From the NCBI GenBank assembly GCA_017651385.1, contig JAGCCY010000135.1, positions 1 through 5,223 of the forward strand: a stretch of DNA of 5,223 nt. The letters are read 5' to 3'. Shown piece after piece: positions 1 through 5,223 of this stretch (its first letter is position 1; every line of letters starts with the position of its first letter). The notes beneath the pieces were generated by a model. It did not search any database, was not told the DNA's origin, and worked only from the letters and a program-made list of their open reading frames with translations. The position numbers and the translations under genes were made by a program. The DNA is from Lachnospiraceae bacterium (GTDB lineage: Bacteria > Bacillota > Clostridia > Lachnospirales > Lachnospiraceae).

Positions 1-1484
1 CACCTTAAACCCATGTTTTTTAAAACATAATCCCTCCTACCTTCGCGCTTGCAGACAGTATCATGAATGACCTTTGCATCGCGTATCTCCTCAATAGCGG
101 GAGGAATATCAACATTCGCCTTTTCGGAAAGGATGTTGATAAGCTCAAAATCTTCACCGTCTTCGTACTTTTTGTCGATCGCCTTAAGTACCGAACGGGC
201 AAATTTAAACGGGCTTGCCGTCGAAGCTATGACTGTGACCGTTTTATCGCCGGTTTCTTTTACATATTTATCGTAAGCGGCCGCGGCAACGGCTGTATGT
301 GTATCGATTATATAACCCGTATTTTCATACAGAGATCTTATCTTTCCCGAAGACTCGGCCCAGTCGGCATATTCGCCCACGAAGCTGTCCATGAATTCCT
401 TCATATCGGGCGTGATCTCATATTTTCCTTCTTTTGAAAGGCTCTCCATGAGCATTTTGTTCTTTTGGGCGTCGCATCCCGCCGACATATAGATAAGTCT
501 TTCGAGATTTGACGAAATAAGGATATCCATTGAAGGAGAATCCGTAAGGATAAACTGTCTGTTCTTATCATAAACGCCCGATTTAAAGAAATCGAACAAA
601 ACCTTGTTGTCATTCGAAGCACAGATAAATGTTTTGATCGGAAGTCCGGATCTCTTGGCAAAGAACGCCGCAAGAATGTTTCCGAAGTTTCCCGTGGGAA
701 CACATACGTTTATCTCGTCGCCGGGACGGATGCGGCCGTTTTTAACAAGTCGTCCGTAAGCAAATACGTAATATGCGATCTGAGGAACAAGCCTTCCTAT
801 GTTCATCGAGTTTGCAGATGAAAATGCAAATCCCGCATCGGCCATTTTCTTACGAAGCTCCGCATCTCCGAATATTGCCTTGACTTCGGACTGACAGTCA
901 TCAAAATTACCGTCAACGCCCACTACAAAAGTATTGTTACCCTTCTGTGTGACCATCTGAAGCTTCTGTACGTTGGAAACACCGTCTTTTGGATAAAAAA
1001 CAATGATGCGCGTACCCGGAACATCCGCAAAACCCGCCAAAGCCGCCTTTCCGGTATCGCCGCTCGTAGCGGTAAGGATAACAACTTCCTTATCTGACCT
1101 GTTCTTCTTTACCGCTGTTGTAAGAAGATGGGGCAGGATCGATAAAGCCATATCCTTAAAAGCGATCGTGGGGCCGTGGAAAAGTTCAAGATAATAAGCC
1201 TTGTCGGCTTCGGCCATCGGCACTATCTCTTCGGTATCGAACTTTTTGTCATAAGCCTTATCGATGCAGGCTTTAAGTTCATCTTCGGTATAATCGTCAA
1301 GATAACCTTTCATAACGGCAAAGGCCGTTTCTTTATAATCCATATCGGCCAGTTCTTCAAGACTTACAGGAAGAGTGGGAAACTCACTCGGCACAAAAAG
1401 ACCTCCGTCATCGGAAAGGCCTTTAAGTACGGCTTCAGACGCCGTAAGCCTTATGGAAGAATCTCTGGTACTTGAATAATACAT
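1..1484 (-). CDS. thrC: Threonine synthase (3' end clipped by window edge)
   Basis: This PLP-dependent enzyme converts O-phospho-L-homoserine to L-threonine and phosphate, the last step of threonine synthesis in the cytoplasm. The reading frame is open from the ATG at 1482-1484 to the left edge, giving 494 residues without a stop. The family form starting MYYSSTR is about 500 residues, so only a few codons should be missing. The N-terminal family signature (TASEAVLKGLSDDGGLFVP) is near residues 14-32. The PLP lysine is Lys110 in FHGPTIAFKDMAL. The phosphate-binding loop TSGDTGKAAL starts at Thr140, and a second conserved loop, PTGNFGN, is at 263-269. A GAGG Shine-Dalgarno site lies about 8 nt before the ATG. 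The gene has its own candidate promoter and lies behind the cstA terminator, so it is probably transcribed separately. The 5' leader is too short for a T-box. Identity is secure; nothing looks broken. Confidence 0.96.
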   Translation of the reverse strand, partial: MYYSSTRDSSIRLTASEAVLKGLSDDGGLFVPSEFPTLPVSLEELADMDYKETAFAVMKGYLDDYTEDELKACIDKAYDKKFDTEEIVPMAEADKAYYLELFHGPTIAFKDMALSILPHLLTTAVKKNRSDKEVVILTATSGDTGKAALAGFADVPGTRIIVFYPKDGVSNVQKLQMVTQKGNNTFVVGVDGNFDDCQSEVKAIFGDAELRKKMADAGFAFSSANSMNIGRLVPQIAYYVFAYGRLVKNGRIRPGDEINVCVPTGNFGNILAAFFAKRSGLPIKTFICASNDNKVLFDFFKSGVYDKNRQFILTDSPSMDILISSNLERLIYMSAGCDAQKNKMLMESLSKEGKYEITPDMKEFMDSFVGEYADWAESSGKIRSLYENTGYIIDTHTAVAAAAYDKYVKETGDKTVTVIASTASPFKFARSVLKAIDKKYEDGEDFELINILSEKANVDIPPAIEEIRDAKVIHDTVCKREGRRDYVLKNMGLR

Positions 1485-1517
1485 GTTTACTACCTCACTT
1501 AAAAATATCCAAATATA

Positions 1518-1546
1518 AAGATAAACGAAAATTCGCGACAATTCAA
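1518..1546 (-). promoter_or_regulatory. Candidate sigma-A promoter of thrC
   Basis: Read on the minus strand, a -35 like TTGAAT (1541-1546) is separated by exactly 17 bp from a -10 like TATCTT (1518-1523). Transcription would start near 1510, giving a leader of about 25-30 nt that contains the GAGG ribosome-binding site. It lies between the cstA terminator and the thrC start, where a promoter is expected. It is a motif match only; the -10 matches four of six consensus bases. Confidence 0.5.
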
Positions 1547-1607
1547 TAGAGACAGCGCAAAATTGTTAAGTTTGTTATCAAAATCATTCTATTTTGCTTA
1601 TTTACGC

Positions 1608-1634
1608 AAAAAAAGCGGAGGCCTGCGCCTCCGC
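1608..1634 (-). terminator. Intrinsic terminator of the cstA unit
   Basis: A perfect 8-bp GC-rich stem (gcggaggc at 1615-1622 pairing with gcctccgc at 1627-1634) has a 4-nt loop. On the minus strand it is followed directly by seven T residues (1614-1608). It begins 14 nt after the cstA stop codon and lies upstream of the thrC promoter, so it should end the cstA transcript. On the plus strand the hairpin is not followed by a T tract, so it works one way only. Confidence 0.9.
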
Positions 1635-1647
1635 CTTGTCGTTTACT

Positions 1648-3351
1648 TTATTTCTTCTTAGCTTTAGCCTGTTTAGCGAAAGTCTGAACACCTTCCACAA
1701 CAAGGATAACAGCAAGAACCGCCATAGCAAGTGCGAATACAAGCTGGAAATAATCTCCCCACATAGCTTCGCCCTTACCGATAGCTGCAAACTTCTTAAA
1801 GATAGTCATAACAAGACTGGTAAGTGTAGCTGTAAGCATGAATACTGTAGGGATAAAGAACATCTTGTTGTTCTTTCCTACTTCACCGAGCCATGCTGCA
1901 ACAGCTAAAAGTGCTATACCTGCAAGTAACTGGTTAGCTGCACCGAAAAGACCCCAGATCTGTGAAAGACTTAATCCGCCGAGTACGCAGCCGATGATTA
2001 CCATGATCGAAGTACCGAACAAAGGATGAGCAAGAAGCATTCTTACGCCCTTTGCATCCTTCCATGTTGCTTCATCTTCCTTAAGGAAAAGTTCCGAGAA
2101 CATGAAACGTGAAAGTCTGGTACCCGTATCAAGACTTGTAAGAGCAAATACAGATACGGCGAGGGTAAGAAGTGCATATATGGTCTTGTACTGGCCCGAG
2201 CCTTCATTACCGAACATGATACCGATACCTGCCGCAAATGCTGCGGAAGGAGAACCGAACTCGCCGTCAAGGTACTTCTGATATACCATACCTACTGCGA
2301 TAAGGGATACGATACCGAGTGCGGATTCGATAAGCATTGAACCGTAACCGATGGCCTTAGCGTTCTTCTCATTGTCGATCTGCTTGGATGATGTACCGGT
2401 CGAAATAAGTGAATGGAAACCTGAACATGCACCGCAGGCAACGGTAATGAACAATGCGGGGAACAATGTACCGATCTTTGTGGTCCAGCCCGTAACTGCA
2501 GGGATCGCAAATGTAGCCTGATGTGTAAATGCAGTAACTATGATACCTACAACAGCAAGTGCCATCATAAAGTAAAGTAAGAAACTGGAAAGGTAATCAC
2601 GGGGCTGTAAAAGGATCCAAACGGGAACCAGTGAAGCAACGGCGATATAAATACCGATCACAACGATCCATGCCGTACGGCTCATAGCAAAACCGACATT
2701 AAGACCGATAACAACGGAAAGAACGATACCTGCGATACCGATAATGGTTGCGGGAAGCGTCTTAACGCCCAGCTTGTTGGTAAGAATACCGTAAATAATG
2801 GCAAGGATGATAAATAAAAGTGAGATTATTGCCGTAGTCTCATTTCCGGTAACGGCATCGCCTGTGGTAAAGCCGAATGTATCGGACTTAAAGGTACCTG
2901 CAACGACGTTAACGAAAGATGCGATAACGAGAATAAGAACCAAAAGTGCAAAGATGATGAATAACTTCTTCGCACGGCTGCCCATCGAGTCTTTGATGAT
3001 CTCGCCGACGGATTTACCGTCATGTCTGATGGAAGCAAAAAGTGAACCGAAATCCTGAAGACCGCCAAAGAAAATACCACCGATAACACACCACAGGAAA
3101 ACCGGAAGCCATCCGAATACAGAGGCCTGTATAGGTCCGTTAATGGGACCCGCACCTGCAATGGATGAGAAGTGGTGACCCATTAATACTGCAGGCTTAG
3201 CCGCAACATAGTCAACACCATCCTCCTTTTCAACAGCAGGAGTCTTCTTTGTAGGGTCGATGCCCCACTGCTTTGCAAGCCATGATCCGTAGAAAACATA
3301 GCCCAAGAACAGCAAGATAATTGCTTCAACAATGATAAGTAATGCTGTCAT
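1648..3351 (-). CDS. cstA: CstA-family carbon starvation / pyruvate-type transporter
   Basis: This is an integral membrane transporter of the CstA family. Characterised relatives take up pyruvate or have been linked to peptide uptake during carbon limitation. The 567 residues contain many hydrophobic segments, the first at residues 3-25. Family motifs are clear: GHHFSSIAGAGPINGP (58-73), LQPRDYLSSF (248-257), GACSGFHSLISTGTSSKQI (307-325), SLDTGTRLSRFMFSEL (406-421) and WGLFGAANQLLAG (466-478). The tail is short and lysine-rich (KQAKAKKK). It is shorter than E. coli CstA (about 700 residues), which fits the compact form found in Clostridia and other anaerobes. The ATG at 3349-3351 has an AGAGGAG site just upstream. 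A small unknown gene ends 22 nt before it with no terminator between, so the two are probably co-transcribed. The substrate is inferred; pyruvate is the best guess. Confidence 0.95.
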   Translation of the reverse strand: MTALLIIVEAIILLFLGYVFYGSWLAKQWGIDPTKKTPAVEKEDGVDYVAAKPAVLMGHHFSSIAGAGPINGPIQASVFGWLPVFLWCVIGGIFFGGLQDFGSLFASIRHDGKSVGEIIKDSMGSRAKKLFIIFALLVLILVIASFVNVVAGTFKSDTFGFTTGDAVTGNETTAIISLLFIILAIIYGILTNKLGVKTLPATIIGIAGIVLSVVIGLNVGFAMSRTAWIVVIGIYIAVASLVPVWILLQPRDYLSSFLLYFMMALAVVGIIVTAFTHQATFAIPAVTGWTTKIGTLFPALFITVACGACSGFHSLISTGTSSKQIDNEKNAKAIGYGSMLIESALGIVSLIAVGMVYQKYLDGEFGSPSAAFAAGIGIMFGNEGSGQYKTIYALLTLAVSVFALTSLDTGTRLSRFMFSELFLKEDEATWKDAKGVRMLLAHPLFGTSIMVIIGCVLGGLSLSQIWGLFGAANQLLAGIALLAVAAWLGEVGKNNKMFFIPTVFMLTATLTSLVMTIFKKFAAIGKGEAMWGDYFQLVFALAMAVLAVILVVEGVQTFAKQAKAKKK

Positions 3352-3373
3352 GTCTCTCTCCTCTTGAAAATGA

Positions 3374-3868
3374 TTATTTTGTATATCGCATGAACATCTG
3401 CTTTAAGATCCTCCCTTGGCGGTTGGTGGCAAATCTTTTTAGCTTCAGTTCAACTGCAACCACTTTAAAATTCGAATAGCCTTTAAAGCTGAACGAATAC
3501 GATCTGTATCTTCTGGTATTTTTGACCGCTTCAAAACAGTTGTTGTCGATACGGTCCGCAAATATCACAAGCGAAACATCGGTATTCTTATGACCGAGAT
3601 AAGGTTTTACCCTTGATATGCCTTCTTCCCAGCTTATATCGCAAAGTCTTTCATACTCTTCCAGGGAAAGATGATCGATCGTCTTAAAAAACACATATTC
3701 ATTGGAATCGACATCATCGACCTTTGCGGCCTTCACCAGAAAATACTGTTCATTGTGCGATATAAACCACGCTTCCATGTCAAACGGTTCTTTAACGTTT
3801 TCGGTTATAATGTTATAATACCGTTCGTAGGAAGGAATTATCGCATCAAGAGCTTCTTTTGTCGTCAT
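3374..3868 (-). CDS. Conserved-looking hypothetical protein, first gene of the cstA unit
   Basis: I do not recognise this 164-residue protein with certainty. It has no signal peptide or membrane segment and should be cytoplasmic. It is rich in aromatic and charged residues. Segments that look like conserved blocks are ERYYNI (15-20), HNEQYFLVKAAKV (38-50), NEYVFFKTID (56-65), SFSFKGYSNFKVVAVELK (125-142) and a basic end from KRFATNRQGR onwards. The general pattern recalls a small clostridial domain of unknown function (possibly DUF8052), but that is recall, not a search result. It ends 22 nt before cstA on the same strand with no terminator between, so a role linked to that transporter is possible. 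The ATG at 3866-3868 has no convincing Shine-Dalgarno site (upstream reads AAAGTATAAAACT), unlike its neighbours. No better in-frame start is visible before Met31. Confidence 0.85.
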   Translation of the reverse strand: MTTKEALDAIIPSYERYYNIITENVKEPFDMEAWFISHNEQYFLVKAAKVDDVDSNEYVFFKTIDHLSLEEYERLCDISWEEGISRVKPYLGHKNTDVSLVIFADRIDNNCFEAVKNTRRYRSYSFSFKGYSNFKVVAVELKLKRFATNRQGRILKQMFMRYTK

Positions 3869-3911
3869 AGTTTTATACTTTATCGCTTTACTGCTACAAA
3901 TTATTTACTAA

Positions 3912-3940
3912 ATTTTAACCCCGAATCTGCAAATAAGCAA
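3912..3940 (-). promoter_or_regulatory. Candidate promoter of the hypothetical-cstA unit
   Basis: On the minus strand, TTGCTT (3935-3940) is followed after 17 bp by TAAAAT (3912-3917), which matches the -10 consensus at five of six positions. The start would fall near 3905, leaving a leader of about 37 nt. It sits in the 124-bp AT-rich divergent spacer (3869-3992). No equally good promoter for the plus-strand gene was found there; AT-richness makes chance matches easy. Confidence 0.4.
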
Positions 3941-3992
3941 CAACAAATTTAGAAAAATTTAATTATTTGTTAATCAAAAATAAAAGGATATC

Positions 3993-4778
3993 ATGGCATC
4001 GCAAAAACAAGGCGTATATATCGACAATTTAAAAAGCGGCAAACCCAATTTTCGTGCTTCGATAACCAGGAACAGCAAGCACATAAGTCTCGGAAGCTAT
4101 CCTTCCGAAAGCGAAGCCGGAGAAGCTTATCTTTTCGCCGAAAAGCTTCTTTCTTCGGATATCGGTGTTTCCGATTATCCCGAAGACTGCCCTCTTTCCT
4201 TCGAAAAATTTGTCATTCTGTGTAATCTCCGTGACAAGAACATCTATATAAAGACTCCGATCTATCTTGAGAATAAATTTTTCTTTTACTACTATTCTCC
4301 GAATGAGATATACAAATTCGATACCGACGATCTTTTCTACTTTTCATCGCATAAGATAATAAAGCGCGGAAGCCATATCTTCGTATCCGATTACGGTTCA
4401 CAGGTCTCGGTAAAAGAACGCTTCGGCATAAAGCCGTTTTCCGTCGAAGGAAGGGACTATATATTCATAAACGGCGACAATTACGATTTCAGGCGTGAGA
4501 ACATCGAGATAATAAACCGGTATTTCGGTGTCGAAAAACAGACCTTGAAAGCAAAAGAAATATACAAGGCCACGATCAACGTAAACGGAAAATTCATCAT
4601 CGGCCGCTATGACGATGAGATAACGGCGGCTATCGCTTTTAACAAAGCTGTAGATCACTTAAGTTCCAAAGGGATTCAAAAAAAATACCCTCAAAATTAT
4701 ATTGAGGGTATCTCTGCGCGCGAATACGCGGACATTTATTCAAATATAAAGATCTCCGACAGGCTATTGGCTATCTGA
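3993..4778 (+). CDS. AP2-like domain protein with degenerate HNH segment
   Basis: This is probably a DNA-binding protein of 261 residues. The N-terminal part (about 7-53) fits an AP2-type fold: GVYIDN, FRASITRNSKHISLGSYPS, then a helix with EAGEAYLFAEKLL. The C-terminal part (about 179-237) repeats the pattern more clearly: GV, YKATINVNGKFIIGRYDDE, then AAIAFNKAVDHL. Just before the second copy, INGDNYDFRRENIEIIN (159-175) resembles the NG-DNRRENL block that precedes AP2 domains in HNH homing endonucleases. The histidine expected in the DHING-like position is Phe158, and the upstream LHR-like position reads SVKER (139-143), so nuclease activity is unlikely. The ATG has AAAAGGA four nt upstream. 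The gene converges with the GH25 gene and overlaps it by 8 bp. Seen: the motifs. Known: AP2-HNH architecture. Inferred: a domesticated regulator or relic of a selfish element; its target is unknown. Confidence 0.8.
   Translation: MASQKQGVYIDNLKSGKPNFRASITRNSKHISLGSYPSESEAGEAYLFAEKLLSSDIGVSDYPEDCPLSFEKFVILCNLRDKNIYIKTPIYLENKFFFYYYSPNEIYKFDTDDLFYFSSHKIIKRGSHIFVSDYGSQVSVKERFGIKPFSVEGRDYIFINGDNYDFRRENIEIINRYFGVEKQTLKAKEIYKATINVNGKFIIGRYDDEITAAIAFNKAVDHLSSKGIQKKYPQNYIEGISAREYADIYSNIKISDRLLAI
4678..4711 (-). terminator. Intrinsic terminator of the GH25 gene, inside the AP2-like coding region
   Basis: A perfect 10-bp inverted repeat (ATACCCTCAA at 4685-4694, TTGAGGGTAT at 4702-4711) has a 7-nt loop. 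On the minus strand it runs straight into seven T residues (4684-4678). It lies about 60 nt past the GH25 stop codon (4771-4773), the usual place for a terminator. It is wholly within codons about 229-240 of the opposing AP2-like gene. The plus strand lacks a T tract after it, so it should stop only minus-strand transcripts. Confidence 0.8.
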
Positions 4779-5223
4779 GCGAATAATCCACAAAGCTTAT
4801 ATTGAAGCTTACTTCTCCGGATATTCCCGATATACTGCCCTTTTTATTGTACTGCCACATGGTAAATTCATAAGGGTAAGTGGGCATATCGGCATCTTCC
4901 GAAAGCCATACGTCGAAATCCGAAACGACTTTATTAAGCTCGATATACTTTATGAGCCATGCCTTTGTACCGTATAATATCGGTTTATAGCCCGCCTCTT
5001 CTATCTTTTTGAGAAATGCCCTGGCTACCATTGATTTTTCGTTTTTATTTAAAGCTTCCACCCTTGCCGTATCGCCTTCGGTATATTCCATCACAAACGC
5101 AACGGGATAAATAAGCTTATAGTCTTTAATCTTTTCTATGACAAGTTCGGCTTCCTCTTCGGCTTCTTCTTCGGTGATCGCCTGCGAAAGAAAATAAACG
5201 CCGATATCAAGTCCCGCACCCGA
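4771..5223 (-). CDS. GH25-family lysozyme-like protein, C-terminal part (5' end beyond window)
   Basis: This is the C-terminal 150 residues of a glycoside hydrolase family 25 domain, a family that cleaves the glycan chains of peptidoglycan. The frame is open to the right edge, so the true start lies outside; the Met at 5089-5091 is internal. Family landmarks, numbered in the visible fragment, are GLDIGVYFLSQA (4-15), an acidic EEEAEEEAE helix (18-26), YPVAFVMEY (39-47), EEAGYKPILYG (75-85), FDVWL (103-107), YPYEFTMWQY (116-125) and SGISGEVSFNISFVDYS (132-148). Two usual aspartates are changed: the D-x-E motif reads V-M-E (Val44, Glu46), and the GxVDxN position is Ser139. The acid glutamate is kept. 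No cell-wall-binding repeats follow; the protein ends with the domain. It converges with the AP2-like gene, with an 8-bp overlap. Activity may be reduced, altered or lost. Confidence 0.88.
   Translation of the reverse strand, partial: SGAGLDIGVYFLSQAITEEEAEEEAELVIEKIKDYKLIYPVAFVMEYTEGDTARVEALNKNEKSMVARAFLKKIEEAGYKPILYGTKAWLIKYIELNKVVSDFDVWLSEDADMPTYPYEFTMWQYNKKGSISGISGEVSFNISFVDYSLR

Noticed and set aside
63..437. Plus-strand open frames opposite thrC (also 67-276, 1003-1194, 1176-1475)
   Set aside because: They lie wholly antisense to a clear threonine synthase frame with intact motifs, and their translations show no family-like pattern.
1485..1607. Possible T-box, threonine leader peptide or attenuator ahead of thrC
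   Set aside because: The segment between the cstA terminator and the thrC start is only about 120 bp, with a predicted leader near 25-30 nt. No leader ORF with Thr codons, no T-box signature and no competing hairpins were seen.
1602..3161. Open frames in other phases across cstA (for example 1594-1908, 1838-2029, 2043-2270, 2292-2510, 2798-3058, 2826-3161)
   Set aside because: They are shadows of the cstA frame, with serine/arginine-rich low-information translations and no ribosome-binding logic.
3869..3992. Plus-strand promoter for the AP2-like gene in the divergent spacer
   Set aside because: A promoter is expected here, but TTTACT at 3904-3909 has no acceptable -10 at 16-19 bp, and other AT-rich matches are not distinguishable from background.
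4213..4658. Minus-strand open frames opposite the AP2-like gene (4213-4401, 4398-4658)
   Set aside because: They are antisense to the better-supported AP2-like frame, which has a Shine-Dalgarno site and domain patterns; no motifs were seen in them.
4793..4810. AAGCTT inverted repeat just past the AP2-like stop, as its terminator
   Set aside because: It is only a 6-bp, AT-containing self-palindromic stem within the GH25 coding sequence, with no T tract after it on the plus strand; probably chance.

Overview
The window looks like chromosomal DNA from a low-to-mid GC Gram-positive anaerobe, most probably a Lachnospiraceae-type Clostridia. The signs are Shine-Dalgarno sites ahead of several genes, hairpin-plus-T-tract terminators, the roughly 500-residue threonine synthase form, a short CstA transporter, and a GH25 lysozyme. 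No transposase, integrase, tRNA, rRNA, CRISPR array or direct repeat was seen. The taxonomic call is an inference from protein style, not a database result.

From left to right: threonine synthase thrC is on the minus strand and its last few codons run off the left edge. It has its own probable promoter (TTGAAT, 17 bp, TATCTT). Upstream of it, also on minus, is a two-gene unit: a 164-residue protein of unknown function followed after 22 bp by cstA, a 567-residue carbon-starvation/pyruvate-type membrane transporter. That unit ends in a strong intrinsic terminator just before the thrC promoter, so thrC is probably transcribed separately.

A 124-bp AT-rich divergent spacer separates this unit from a plus-strand gene for a 261-residue protein. 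That protein appears to carry an AP2-like DNA-binding domain at each end, with a degenerate HNH-endonuclease-like segment between them. It looks like a domesticated relative of AP2-HNH homing endonucleases. It converges with, and overlaps by 8 bp, the 3' end of a minus-strand GH25 (lysozyme-family) gene whose 5' half lies beyond the right edge. The terminator of the GH25 gene is written inside the 3' coding sequence of the AP2-like gene. The GH25 fragment lacks two aspartates normally conserved in the family's active site.

The most notable items are the AP2/HNH-relic/AP2 protein, the antisense terminator embedded in its coding region, the altered GH25 catalytic motif, and the unknown gene coupled to cstA. 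The genes do not form one obvious pathway. The left part is housekeeping metabolism and nutrient uptake; the right part is accessory-looking.
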